Shown here: one piece after another, positions 11,241-18,959 of the stretch | Numbering within the stretch: the stretch's first letter is position 1 | Layout: every line of letters begins with the position of its first letter | Assembly: GCA_023666665.1 (NCBI GenBank) | Contig: JAMPBN010000006.1 | Span: 1 to 58,932, forward strand | Source: Prevotella sp. | GTDB taxonomy: Bacteria > Bacteroidota > Bacteroidia > Bacteroidales > Muribaculaceae | Length of the DNA: 58,932 nucleotides | Direction: 5' to 3' | Translations under genes and position numbers: made by a program | Notes under the pieces: generated by a model | Databases searched by the model: none | What the model was told of the DNA's origin: nothing | The model's input: the letters and a program-made list of their open reading frames with translations, nothing else

Positions 11241-11430
11241 TAAGCCTCATCAGAGCAGATTGGGAAACTCTTCAAACCTTTTAGAAATCCCGAGACTCGG
11301 CTTAACGGATTGATGGCGGGCTCCACCCCCTCGGGGGCGCGACCTCGGTCGCCAAGGCAGATTACAGAGATCCGCATAGCACTCAAATCCTGTCATTCGG
11401 AGTTTCTTCCAAATCCTCTGATGAGGCTTA
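11241..11430 (+). ncRNA. Candidate structured RNA (~190 nt), unidentified
   Basis: A perfect 15-bp inverted repeat (11241-11255 with 11416-11430) closes the element. Pairing continues inward: gatt 11258-11261 with aatc 11412-11415, ggaa 11263-11266 with ttcc 11407-11410, and actc 11267-11270 with gagt 11400-11403. After a wide unpaired region, cggat 11306-11310 pairs with atccg 11370-11374, and tggc 11314-11317 with gcca 11351-11354. Inside are two adjacent hairpins, both with loop CTCG: CCCC/GGGG (11326-11337) and GCGAC/GTCGC (11339-11352; it competes with tggc/gcca for two bases). Ttttag follows the closing stem. Length and long-helix-plus-bubble shape recall 6S RNA, but the double hairpin tip does not. 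A small inverted-repeat mobile element is the main alternative. The strand is uncertain; plus is assumed from its neighbours. Confidence 0.45.
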
Positions 11431-11435
11431 TTTTA

Positions 11436-11470
11436 GTTAGGAATTAGGAGTTAGGAGTTAGGAATTGGAG
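11436..11470 (+). repeat. Heptamer array (gttagga type)
   Basis: Five 7-bp units lie in register: gttagga, attagga, gttagga, gttagga, attggag. Read in another phase they are aggagtt/aggaatt, one substitution from gggagtt and aagaatt of the array before ligA. The only upstream in-frame start of the following gene (TTG at 11465) is inside this array. Confidence 0.85.
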
Positions 11471-12709
11471 ATTAAAAAGTTACTACTTTCGAATAGACTG
11501 ATATTCAAAACATTGAAGGCGAGTCAGCGACTCGGCTGGATTATGAGTTCCGCATTGTATCGGCGACGTCGCGATAAAATTCGCGCCCGCATAGCGGCCA
11601 AAACCGAGCCAATCAACGTGTTGTTTTTCGTCACGTCAATGTCGATGTGGCGCTACCACGAACTCTTCTTCCTGATGAACGCCTCCCGGCAATTCCGCCC
11701 GCTCATCGTCCCTTATTTCACGCCCAAAACAGACCTCTCAATAATGCGGTCAAACCGCGACGCCATCGCAGCATATGCCGCAGCAAACTCTTTTCCGTTC
11801 CGCGACGGCTTCGATTTCACCTCCCTATCATACTCCGACCTCAAAGATTTCAACCCCGACATAGTAATCTATTCCCAACCCTACGACTGGGGCTATCCCG
11901 ACTGGGGCATACGTTCATTCAGCCGCAACTCCCTCTTCGTATATACCGCCTACGGCGCAGTAGTGGCTGAAGGCAAACATTTTCGCGATACCCCGCTATG
12001 TCGCGTTGCATCGTGGATATTTGTCGGCTCTGAATCTGAAAAGGAAGTGTTCGGCAACGACCTCCCCGTAAACCGCGAAGTCATTACGGTTGTCGGCTCT
12101 GAAATTTTTCAGAAAATCAATAATCCGGTCTGCGACCCATGGCCGAAAACCGGGCGAAAGCGCGTTATATGGGCGCCCCATCACTCCATTGACGACCACA
12201 ACTCGTTTGCGTCATCCTTTTTTGAACAGCTTGCCGCTCCGATGCTTGAAATCGCAGAAAAATACCGCAACGAAATCGACTTTGCATTCAAGCCCCACCC
12301 GCTGCTGCGCTCCCGATTATACGAAAAATGGGGCAAGGAGCGCACGGATGCTTACTATCGCCGCTGGAGCTTCATTGCCGACGGCGAATATACCGACCTC
12401 TTCGCACACTCCGATGCAATAATCCACGACTGCTCATCTTTTGTTGCAGAATATCTATACACCGCCAAACCGGCACTGTACGTAACGGATTCTGAAACTC
12501 CCGGAGTAGCAGTGGGCAACAAGTTTGGCCATGAATGCTTCTCGCTGCATTACCACGGCCACACCCCCCGCCAAATAGAACAATTCCTCACCGATACAGT
12601 GCTTCAAGGCAACGACCCGCTGCGCCCGCAGCGACTTGCATTCCGCGAAAAACTCCGGCTGCCCGACTCCCCGGGCAAAAAAATGCTTGCCGCCTTGTCA
12701 CAAATCTAA
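11465..12709 (+). CDS. CDP-glycerol glycerophosphotransferase-like protein
   Basis: The protein resembles the CDP-glycerol:poly(glycerophosphate) glycerophosphotransferase family, GT-B-like enzymes that add glycerol- or ribitol-phosphate to surface polymers. Matching features are the N-terminal NVLFFVTSMSMWRYHELF strand, a central IWAPHHS motif, FKPHPLL, and the C-terminal DAIIHDCSSFVAEYLY segment that corresponds to the nucleotide-binding H-D-x-SS motif. The start is uncertain: TTG at 11465 gives 414 residues but lies inside a tandem repeat, while ATG at 11543 gives 388 and keeps the whole recognisable domain. The acceptor cannot be told from sequence; glycosyltransferases at 14322 and 15443 suggest surface polysaccharide work. 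It ends 20 bp before the ECF sigma gene. Confidence 0.72.
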   Translation: MEIKKLLLSNRLIFKTLKASQRLGWIMSSALYRRRRDKIRARIAAKTEPINVLFFVTSMSMWRYHELFFLMNASRQFRPLIVPYFTPKTDLSIMRSNRDAIAAYAAANSFPFRDGFDFTSLSYSDLKDFNPDIVIYSQPYDWGYPDWGIRSFSRNSLFVYTAYGAVVAEGKHFRDTPLCRVASWIFVGSESEKEVFGNDLPVNREVITVVGSEIFQKINNPVCDPWPKTGRKRVIWAPHHSIDDHNSFASSFFEQLAAPMLEIAEKYRNEIDFAFKPHPLLRSRLYEKWGKERTDAYYRRWSFIADGEYTDLFAHSDAIIHDCSSFVAEYLYTAKPALYVTDSETPGVAVGNKFGHECFSLHYHGHTPRQIEQFLTDTVLQGNDPLRPQRLAFREKLRLPDSPGKKMLAALSQI

Positions 12710-12729
12710 GTCCGAGTCGTCTATATAGT

Positions 12730-13200
12730 ATGAACGACTCAGAAGAGATATTCCGCAAGCGATTTTTACCGCTCTATCCCAAACTATATCGTGTGGCTGC
12801 AAGCATTTGCGGAAACAGTGCCGATGCCTTCGATGCGGTGCAGGACACTATGGTTAAAATTTGGAACCGCATAGCGGAACTCTCCGATATAAGTTCGCCT
12901 CTCGGGTACTCACTGACTATTTTAAAGAACGCGTCTATTGACATAGTCCGCCGTCGTAATTCGACCGAATTACCCGAAAACTTAATTTCCTCGCCACAAG
13001 AACCCGACACCGTGGCATTTCTCCACCGCGCCATTATGTCGCTGCCCGAGAATCAGAGAGAGGTAATCCGCCTCAGTGCTTTCGGTGAACTGTCGTCAGA
13101 TGAGATTGCCGACCGCCTTAACATCTCCTCTGCCAACGCCCGACAACTGCTTTCGCGAGGTCGGCGCAAACTACGCGAAATATTTCAGAAAAACCTTTGA
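12730..13200 (+). CDS. ECF-type RNA polymerase sigma factor
   Basis: This 156-residue protein contains sigma-70 region 2 (about 10-80, with DAVQDTMVKIWNR) and region 4 (about 100-152, with LPENQREVIRLSAFGELSSDEIADRL). It would direct RNA polymerase to a dedicated set of promoters. The ATG at 12730 is chosen; an open frame continues upstream but reads the previous gene out of frame. The sigma gene, a small membrane protein and DUF4252 proteins follow in one operon, an arrangement common in Bacteroidota. Confidence 0.92.
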   Translation: MNDSEEIFRKRFLPLYPKLYRVAASICGNSADAFDAVQDTMVKIWNRIAELSDISSPLGYSLTILKNASIDIVRRRNSTELPENLISSPQEPDTVAFLHRAIMSLPENQREVIRLSAFGELSSDEIADRLNISSANARQLLSRGRRKLREIFQKNL

Positions 13201-13202
13201 CT

Positions 13203-13628
13203 ATGAATAAAGAACAACTCCGAAAATATCTTGACGACTTCTACAACGGAACGGCTACCCCCGAACAGGAACGTCTTCTGAGCGAATATTTTCTGTCAGC
13301 CGCCAGTGTTGACGAAGAGTTTCGTGCAGATGCCGAGATGTTTCGCGCTGTATCTGCTGCCACCACTGTTCCCGAAAACCTCGAAAGGCGCATAGTCGAT
13401 GCTACAATCGGCAGAAAGCGCAAAATCAGAGCCGTTAGATTTTACCGTTTGACTTGGGTGGCGGCCTCGATTGCCGTCGTGATGATATTGGTTGGAACTT
13501 TCAGAACACCATCACCATATCACGAAGTTTCCGATCCTCAAGAAGCCAAGGAAATTGCGTTGCAAGTAACGCAAAAGCTCCAAAAAAACATCGACAAGTT
13601 AGAAATCCTTAAAAACATAAATATATAA
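13203..13628 (+). CDS. Small membrane protein, probable anti-sigma factor
   Basis: This is a 141-residue protein with a charged N-terminal half that begins NKEQLRKYLDDFYNGTATPEQ, a pattern seen in Bacteroidota anti-sigma proteins. One transmembrane segment lies near 82-100 (WVAASIAVVMILVGTF), followed by a short outer part. ATG at 13203 is preferred over a TTG six bases earlier. It lies just after the ECF sigma gene, so it probably holds that factor inactive at the membrane; this is inferred from position and topology. Its stop overlaps the next start (TAATG). Confidence 0.7.
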   Translation: MNKEQLRKYLDDFYNGTATPEQERLLSEYFLSAASVDEEFRADAEMFRAVSAATTVPENLERRIVDATIGRKRKIRAVRFYRLTWVAASIAVVMILVGTFRTPSPYHEVSDPQEAKEIALQVTQKLQKNIDKLEILKNINI

Positions 13629-13795
13629 TGAAACATTGTTCGCATATTGCCATATCGCTGCTTTGCCTTTTATGTTCATCAATTGCCGTATCAGCAAAAG
13701 ATGTTATCGGAGAAATCAAAAAATTGCCGGGAGTGGAAGCCGTTCACGTAAATCGGAACTATAAATCCGGAAACATTTACAGTGTCAGCAATTAA
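13628..13795 (+). CDS. 55-residue exported peptide, DUF4252-like fragment
   Basis: This small frame starts at ATG 13628, overlapping the stop of the anti-sigma gene. It encodes a signal peptide (about 1-23, hydrophobic core ISLLCLLCSSIAVSA) and then KDVIGEIKKLPGVEAVHVNR. That resembles the start of the mature DUF4252 protein encoded next (LFESLASNPHVESVYVGK), but it ends after 55 residues where DUF4252 proteins have ~150. It may be a true small secreted protein or a truncated duplicate. The signal peptide and tight operon placement favour translation. Confidence 0.6.
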   Translation: MKHCSHIAISLLCLLCSSIAVSAKDVIGEIKKLPGVEAVHVNRNYKSGNIYSVSN

Positions 13796-13806
13796 ATAAA
13801 ACGATT

Positions 13807-14280
13807 ATGAAACAGTCGATAATCAAATACTTGCTTGTTATAGCAATAACAGCCATCAGCCTGAACTGCCACGCCGAAAAGCTCTTTGAGTCTTTGGCCT
13901 CAAACCCTCACGTTGAGTCGGTATACGTCGGTAAAGCAATGATGGGAATGGCACGCGGATTCCTGAACAACGGCAAAGACAAAGATACAAAAAAATCTCT
14001 TAATGCCATTAAAGACATCAACTCCATAGAAATTATAGATTGCGAAGACTCAGCGGCCATTAAAGAGATAAAATCGCAAGCTCATAAAATTTTAGCCAAT
14101 TTAACAACTGAAATTTTACTTGAAACACGAGATGGCGATGAACACACTGTAATTTACCGACTTATATCCGGCAAGCAGTCTGCCGCTTCCGGTATGATTT
14201 TGGAAACTTCCGAGCCCGGCGAATATTCACTTATTTATATCGACGGAGTAATAGACATTGATGCTCTAACTAAAAAATAA
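13807..14280 (+). CDS. DUF4252 domain protein
   Basis: This 157-residue exported protein has a signal peptide (about 1-23) and the DUF4252 pattern: a helix with a V-x-x-V-Y-V-x-K-x-M motif (VESVYVGKAMMGMA), a charged linker, then strands ending in an L-I-Y-I-D-G motif. DUF4252 genes usually sit beside ECF sigma genes in Bacteroidota, as here. Molecular function unknown. The signal peptide contains a cysteine (SLNCHAEK), so it could be a lipoprotein, though the lipobox is poor. Confidence 0.75.
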   Translation: MKQSIIKYLLVIAITAISLNCHAEKLFESLASNPHVESVYVGKAMMGMARGFLNNGKDKDTKKSLNAIKDINSIEIIDCEDSAAIKEIKSQAHKILANLTTEILLETRDGDEHTVIYRLISGKQSAASGMILETSEPGEYSLIYIDGVIDIDALTKK

Positions 14281-14281
14281 T

Positions 14282-14313
14282 ATTGCAAAAACGGATTTAT
14301 TTATCTATTTTTG
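14282..14313 (+). promoter_or_regulatory. Promoter of the glycosyltransferase pair
   Basis: ATTG (14282-14285), 20 bp, then TATTTTTG (14306-14313), a match to TAnnTTTG. The ATG at 14322 follows only eight bases later, so the mRNA would be leaderless or nearly so. Confidence 0.5.
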
Positions 14314-14321
14314 CAGTTGAT

Positions 14322-15446
14322 ATGAGTTCGCAACCTAAAATTCTCTTGCTCGGAGATTACAGCAATTGCCACCGCACGCTGGCTACCGGACTGCGGCGGC
14401 TCGGTTGCAACGTTACTCAGGCATCTGACGGCACATCTTGGATGCAAACCGACCGGCAAATTGACATCACCCGCCGTCCCGGCAAGCTCGGCGGATTAAA
14501 GCACTATATGCGCCTGCTGTTTGGAGATTTGCGTCCGCTGCTGAGAGGTTATGACATTGTTGCAATCCACGACGTGGACTTTGTGCAGCTCCGCCCGCAA
14601 CGAATGCGCCCGCTGTTCAACAGATTGAAACGCGAAAACGGCAGCGTGTTTCTCACGGCAATGTCTACCGACATTGCGTATCTTGATATGGTTGCCGCCC
14701 CCGACTGTCCGCTGCGATATTCCGAATGGTTTATCGGCTCCGAGCCCTCGCGCCACCACATTGCCCGACAACAGCAATGGGAAGCGTGGCACGCCCCCGT
14801 CCTTGCCAACTATCAGCGCGAAGCTCTGGAGCAGCTCAACGGCGCGGTCTCCGTACTCTATGAGTACCACCTTGGTATGCAACGCGCTCTTGGCGATGAC
14901 CGTGCGGCTTATGGCGGCTTACCAATTGACACGTCTCTCTTTCAGCCCGTTGACATTACCACACCCCAAAAGGTAAAACTTTTTCTCGGGCGCGACCGCA
15001 ACCGTAAGCTGATGAAGGGCTCCGACTTGCTCGAAATCGCGGCAAAAAGAGTAGTTTCAGAGATGCCCGACAAGGCAGAACTCGAAATCGTTGAAAATAT
15101 TCCGTTCAGCGACTTCACCAAGCGACTCAAAAATTCCCATGTAGTCCTTGACCAAATATACAGCTATACGCCCGCAACAACGGCACTGATGGCGATGGCT
15201 TACGGGCTAAACACAGTAAGTGGCGGAGAACCTGAATATTACGACTTCATAGGCGAAACCGAAAACCGCCCGATAATCAACGCTCCGATAGACTTGGATG
15301 AGCTGACCGACACGCTGCGCAACGTAGTCCTGAATCCGGACAAAATTGCCGAGCGCGGGCGTAAATCTCGTGAATTTGTGGTTAAGCATAACGATACGGA
15401 GGTAGTTGCCCGACGATTCCTCGATTTTTGGCTAAAGAATTTATGA
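14322..15446 (+). CDS. GT-B glycosyltransferase (family 1/4-like)
   Basis: This 374-residue protein is predicted to transfer a sugar from a nucleotide donor during surface glycan assembly. The N-terminal Rossmann half starts with KILLLGDYSNCHRTLATGL, and the C-terminal half has the VKLFLGRDRNRKLMKGSD strand and the TPATTALMAMAYGLNTVSGG-type donor-binding region. The ATG at 14322 is chosen; an upstream TTG at 14283 would lie across the promoter. The stop overlaps the next gene (ATGA). Confidence 0.78.
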   Translation: MSSQPKILLLGDYSNCHRTLATGLRRLGCNVTQASDGTSWMQTDRQIDITRRPGKLGGLKHYMRLLFGDLRPLLRGYDIVAIHDVDFVQLRPQRMRPLFNRLKRENGSVFLTAMSTDIAYLDMVAAPDCPLRYSEWFIGSEPSRHHIARQQQWEAWHAPVLANYQREALEQLNGAVSVLYEYHLGMQRALGDDRAAYGGLPIDTSLFQPVDITTPQKVKLFLGRDRNRKLMKGSDLLEIAAKRVVSEMPDKAELEIVENIPFSDFTKRLKNSHVVLDQIYSYTPATTALMAMAYGLNTVSGGEPEYYDFIGETENRPIINAPIDLDELTDTLRNVVLNPDKIAERGRKSREFVVKHNDTEVVARRFLDFWLKNL

Positions 15447-16258
15447 TGACACTCGACCTCGCCGTTGTAACCCACCGTCCCGAAGGCATTGAGCGCGTTG
15501 CCCGAATGATGCTACCGCCCATCGAGGGCGTGCGCTACGTCGTGTCCTGGCAGGAACATCAAAATGCCCCCATCCCCCCCTCGCTACTCCGCCCCGATGT
15601 AGAAATCCATCGATTTGAGGGAAAAGGCATTGCATCCAACCGCAACAATGCTATTGAACACTGCCGCGCCGATATAATCCTCTTTGCCGACGATGACATA
15701 CTCTATTCAAAAAATCAACTTCTTAGTATCATCAACTCCTTTGAGGAAAACCCTAAGGTTGATCTTTTGACTTTCGGATCTGTCCATAATTCCGGTTGCA
15801 TATATCCATCGGAGTTAACTAATTTGAAAAAGAAACTGCCCAAAGGATACTTCGTATCGTCGTTTGAAATTGCATTTCGTCGCTCGACTGCCGGATTTCT
15901 TCGCTGCTGCCCGGAGCTTGGCCTCGGCTCGGCAGAGCTTCACGGCGGCGAAGATGAAATGTTTTTGAGGTCGGCAATACGTCGCGACCTTAACTGCCGC
16001 TTCTTCCCTATAACCATATGCGAACATCCGGGAGCGTCTACCGGCACCAAGGCTCATTTCACCAACAAAAACCTTCAGGCCTGCGGCTGCGTAATAGCTT
16101 TGACCTACCCTCTTTCGTCAATTCTAAGAATCCCGCTAAAGGCGTGGCGAGTAAGCCGCAAGGGTCAGGCAACAATCTCACGAGCACTATACTATATTAC
16201 CCGAGGAGCACTGATGGCTCCCGGGGTCTTAAAACGTAATCATCTAACTCTTTGGTAA
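15443..16258 (+). CDS. Family 2-like glycosyltransferase (GT-A)
   Basis: This protein has the GT-A hallmarks: a donor-binding N-terminus (LDLAVVTHRPEGIERVARMM), the metal-binding FADDDIL motif (near residue 80) and an acidic GGEDEMFL segment near 175 that could supply the catalytic base. The start at 15443 overlaps the previous stop as ATGA; a second ATG follows at 15446, and an upstream TTG at 15428 is rejected. With the preceding GT-B gene it forms a two-gene unit for an unknown polysaccharide. Confidence 0.78.
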   Translation: MMTLDLAVVTHRPEGIERVARMMLPPIEGVRYVVSWQEHQNAPIPPSLLRPDVEIHRFEGKGIASNRNNAIEHCRADIILFADDDILYSKNQLLSIINSFEENPKVDLLTFGSVHNSGCIYPSELTNLKKKLPKGYFVSSFEIAFRRSTAGFLRCCPELGLGSAELHGGEDEMFLRSAIRRDLNCRFFPITICEHPGASTGTKAHFTNKNLQACGCVIALTYPLSSILRIPLKAWRVSRKGQATISRALYYITRGALMAPGVLKRNHLTLW

Positions 16259-16259
16259 T

Positions 16260-16661
16260 ATGAAGTACTGTCAAAATTGCAACACGCAACACCCCGATTC
16301 AACTCAGTTCTGCCCCCAATGTGGCAACCAACTCTCCTATGTGCAACAAACCCCGCCCCCTTACGGCTCTCCATACCAAGGCGGCTACAGCTACGGTAAC
16401 GATGCGTTTTCCCCGGCCGGTCCGGAGGGCAAAAGCCGTGGTGTCGCCGGTTTGCTTGCCATATTTATCGGCTCTTTAGGAGTACATTATTTCTACCTTG
16501 GCAAAGTTGGCGGCGGTTTGCTCACCATCTTGCTTACACTTGTTACTTGCGGCATTTGGGGTATAGTCCCATTCATCCAAGGCATACTGATGCTCTGTAT
16601 GACCAACGAAGAATTTGAGCGCAAATACGTTCAGAATCCCTCAACTTTCCCGCTGTTTTAA
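16260..16661 (+). CDS. TM2-domain membrane protein with N-terminal zinc ribbon
   Basis: This 133-residue protein has a zinc ribbon at the N-terminus (CQNCNTQHPDSTQFCPQCG, two CxxC pairs), a proline/glycine/tyrosine linker, and a TM2 domain of two hydrophobic helices (GLLAIFIGSLGVHYFYLGK and the following LLTILLTLVTCGIWGIVPFI). TM2 proteins are small membrane proteins of unclear function. The gene starts one base after the previous stop and converges with the stress protein gene, with overlapping stop codons. Confidence 0.85.
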   Translation: MKYCQNCNTQHPDSTQFCPQCGNQLSYVQQTPPPYGSPYQGGYSYGNDAFSPAGPEGKSRGVAGLLAIFIGSLGVHYFYLGKVGGGLLTILLTLVTCGIWGIVPFIQGILMLCMTNEEFERKYVQNPSTFPLF

Positions 16662-17773
16662 ACCGGGATAACCAATAGCGGGATGTCGGTATGAAATAGG
16701 AGGCGGTGGGCAGCTCCGGGATTAAAAAGACGGGCAAAAATATTCTTTTTACGACTCGGAATCACCACGAGGTCACTGCTTTCTATTTCAAGTTCCGGCT
16801 TGGTGCGGTCGTGTTCCACCAACGTGAAACGGTAGTTGGGGAAATGTTCCGCACAGTAGTCTTCCAAGGCTCGCCGCGCTGCCTCGTTGGTCGCCTTTGA
16901 ATAGCGGTCGTTAGGCATACAGATTACCTTAACATTAACCGCCATATTTTCAGGCAGCAATCGGTTGACGGCATCAAGCGCGAGAAAATCTTCCTGTTCC
17001 AAATGGGAGAGAACCGACAAATTATTCACATCTCCGAGCGAGAGCAGGGGCTTTTCGGTTTCAGTTACCGTCAGCGCCTGAATACGACAGCTGTCAAGCA
17101 CCTCGGCGGTGATGCTTCCGGCCAAGTCGTGAGCCTTTTTCTGCGCCAGACGTGTACCCATCACGAGCAACCTCACCTCGGGATGCTCTTTGATATAGCG
17201 ACCTATACATTCCTCCGGCACACCCTCAACCAATACTGTTGACGATTTGATTGCCGGTAACCCGCCGGCTTTGATTTCCGTCTTCAGCTCCTGTTCGAGC
17301 TGACGCATTTGTCGGCGGGCAGTTTTAGCAATTGAAACCGAGACCTCGACGTCTTCGGCCTCCGACTCTGCTTGATTAAACGTCAGCGAATCGCCTATTG
17401 ACGTCATCGGATTTGTGCGTGGCACGAGGAAAGAATGGAGCAGAACTACCTTGGCTTTTATTCGATCGGCAACATTAAATGCCATTCGTGCGGCATTCAA
17501 GGACTTTTCCGTAAAATCTACCGGCACGAGTATTGAATGACTCTCGTTGTTTACCTCAACAGTATCGGTGCGAAATATCTCTGGATTTTCAATGATGCGC
17601 AGAGCCAAAGGGAGGTCTGACTCGGCAATACGCACTCTGACTCCCGCAGATATGACCGGCGTGGCGAGGTTAACGTTCTGAAGAGTAACGTTTACGCCCT
17701 CGCTTTCGAGGAGAGATTTAAGTTGGGTGGCCTTGTCGAGAGTATGTATAGCCACCGTTATCAGTCGGTCCAT
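16658..17773 (-). CDS. Universal stress protein with N-terminal DUF2007-like domain
   Basis: This 371-residue protein joins an N-terminal ~65-residue domain of DUF2007 type (TLDKATQLKSLLESEGVNVTLQN) to two universal stress protein domains (about 80-225 and 230-371). The first Usp domain starts SHSILVPVDFTEKSLNAA and ends with a VMGTRLAQKKAHDLAGSITAEVL nucleotide-loop-like segment; the second is more diverged. Usp proteins help cells survive stress, often by binding ATP. The start lies only four bases after the A/T tail of a terminator (17777-17808), so its own promoter is not obvious. Confidence 0.85.
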   Translation of the reverse strand: MDRLITVAIHTLDKATQLKSLLESEGVNVTLQNVNLATPVISAGVRVRIAESDLPLALRIIENPEIFRTDTVEVNNESHSILVPVDFTEKSLNAARMAFNVADRIKAKVVLLHSFLVPRTNPMTSIGDSLTFNQAESEAEDVEVSVSIAKTARRQMRQLEQELKTEIKAGGLPAIKSSTVLVEGVPEECIGRYIKEHPEVRLLVMGTRLAQKKAHDLAGSITAEVLDSCRIQALTVTETEKPLLSLGDVNNLSVLSHLEQEDFLALDAVNRLLPENMAVNVKVICMPNDRYSKATNEAARRALEDYCAEHFPNYRFTLVEHDRTKPELEIESSDLVVIPSRKKNIFARLFNPGAAHRLLFHTDIPLLVIPV

Positions 17774-17776
17774 ATT

Positions 17777-17808
17777 AAAAAAAGAGGGCCGACGTTTTTG
17801 TCGGCCCT
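17777..17808 (-). terminator. Intrinsic terminator between the small HTH gene and usp
   Basis: On the minus strand, agggccgac and gtcggccct (17785-17808) form a perfect 9-bp stem with a short loop, followed by seven T's (17777-17783 read on the minus strand). It is a textbook terminator for the gene ending at 17818 and lies directly before the usp start codon. Confidence 0.88.
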
Positions 17809-17817
17809 GAAAGGTTT

Positions 17818-18066
17818 TTATTTTTCGGCAAGAATTTCAAGAGCCATATCGTAGATGGTGGTATCATCGAGAACTACAATGCCGCCGTCGGGACCCGGTT
17901 CGATGTGTACACCGTGGTTTTTGCCAAACTCATAGTTTGAGCCACCGAAGTAGTTGCGGACGGTTTGAACGGTGATGTTGAGTTTGTCGGCGATGCGATG
18001 CATTGAGCCATCAGGCAGGCTGTCTTTGAGTTGACGGAGCTCGTTGAAAGTGATTGTCTTGCTCAT
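17818..18066 (-). CDS. Small helix-turn-helix DNA-binding protein
   Basis: This 82-residue protein contains a helix-turn-helix, SMHRIADKLNITVQTVRNYF (about residues 21-40), followed by a glycine-rich turn and a C-terminal helix. It looks like a short Bacteroidales regulator or nucleoid protein of unknown target. It has its own promoter (18110-18140) and terminator, so it is a single-gene unit. Confidence 0.75.
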   Translation of the reverse strand: MSKTITFNELRQLKDSLPDGSMHRIADKLNITVQTVRNYFGGSNYEFGKNHGVHIEPGPDGGIVVLDDTTIYDMALEILAEK

Positions 18067-18109
18067 AGTTGTAAATCGGAGGAGGTTTTAGGGTTTAACT
18101 TATTTGTCG

Positions 18110-18140
18110 TAAAGTTAGGCATAAATTCTCGTGTTGCAAA
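18110..18140 (-). promoter_or_regulatory. Promoter of the small HTH gene
   Basis: On the minus strand TTTG (18137-18140), 19 bp, then TAACTTTA (18110-18117), a one-base variant of TAnnTTTG. The ATG is at 18066, giving a leader of about 40 bases. Confidence 0.65.
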
Positions 18141-18159
18141 ATATTTTTATAATGTGTTT

Positions 18160-18177
18160 TTATGTTTTACAACATAA
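18160..18177 (-). terminator. AT-rich hairpin after batE
   Basis: ttatgtt and aacataa are separated by ttac and flanked by A/T runs on both sides. This is a weak candidate terminator for the bat operon on the minus strand, 20 bp after the batE stop. Confidence 0.35.
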
Positions 18178-18197
18178 TTTATCTAACTTGTTGTTGC

Positions 18198-18959
18198 TTA
18201 AATAATTTCAAGAGATTCGGAGGAAATCCATGCGCGGTGCGAGTCATCAACCTGAACGTCGTACCAGGTGGTTCCGGAGGTGTTGAGTGAATCGAGAATC
18301 GTCACCTTGGTGCCCTCGTGGAGCAGCATTGCCTCCTCCGAGCGGTCTTTGGGCACACGCGGCGTGGTCGACAATATCACCGACGGCGAGATTACCACCG
18401 CGGAATCCTCGTCTGAGGCTTTGGAGGCAGCGCGATATGCGAGAATATTTGCTATAACGCAGACTATCACAAGAATTATGGCACCGAAGAAGCCGACTTT
18501 GCGCAACGCAATGTTTCCGCAGAAAAACCACACGCTGGCGCCGCCCAATGCGAGCAGAAAAGAAACAATGCCAACCCACGCCCACGCATTGGGGTGAATT
18601 TTAGCGGCAACAGTGTCGGCAACGCCGCCAACAAGCGAGGTTGAGGGGTTGAGTCGATCAACAATCTTTGAGTTGACAAACTCCAGGTTCTCGCGGATGT
18701 CCTTATTGGTAGGGTCAAGGCGAAGGGCACGCTCATAGCTAACTATGGCCATACCCGGGAGGTCGCAGCGATAATAAGCATTGCCGAGGTTATAGTACCG
18801 CTCTGCCGAGGGACCGAGGCTGTCAATCGCTTCCTGATACAAAACAGCAGCCGTTTTGAAGTCATCGGACATATATGCCGAATCCGCTTCTGCAACAAGA
18901 CCGGCGTTGACGGCCGCAGCTTGCAGTATAATGAGTGTTATGATAAATAGCTTTTTCAT
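18198..18959 (-). CDS. batE: BatE: TPR and SH3-like membrane protein
   Basis: This last gene of the Bat (Bacteroides aerotolerance) operon encodes 253 residues: a signal peptide (about 1-19), two TPR repeats (about 20-95, with YYNLGNAYYR and SYERALRLDPTN), two transmembrane helices (about 130-185), and a C-terminal SH3-like domain (about 200-253, KVTILDSL ... WYDVQVDD). It probably assembles with the other Bat proteins at the inner membrane; the biochemical role of Bat is unknown. It overlaps batD by four bases. Confidence 0.85.
   Translation of the reverse strand: MKKLFIITLIILQAAAVNAGLVAEADSAYMSDDFKTAAVLYQEAIDSLGPSAERYYNLGNAYYRCDLPGMAIVSYERALRLDPTNKDIRENLEFVNSKIVDRLNPSTSLVGGVADTVAAKIHPNAWAWVGIVSFLLALGGASVWFFCGNIALRKVGFFGAIILVIVCVIANILAYRAASKASDEDSAVVISPSVILSTTPRVPKDRSEEAMLLHEGTKVTILDSLNTSGTTWYDVQVDDSHRAWISSESLEII

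Noticed and set aside
11241-11430. Naming the structured element as 6S RNA
   Set aside because: Size and bubble suggest it, but the two-hairpin tip does not match my memory of 6S, and I cannot run a covariance search.
11241-11430. Miniature inverted-repeat transposable element
   Set aside because: No clear target duplication flanks the 15-bp ends, and no second copy is in this window. Kept only as an alternative.
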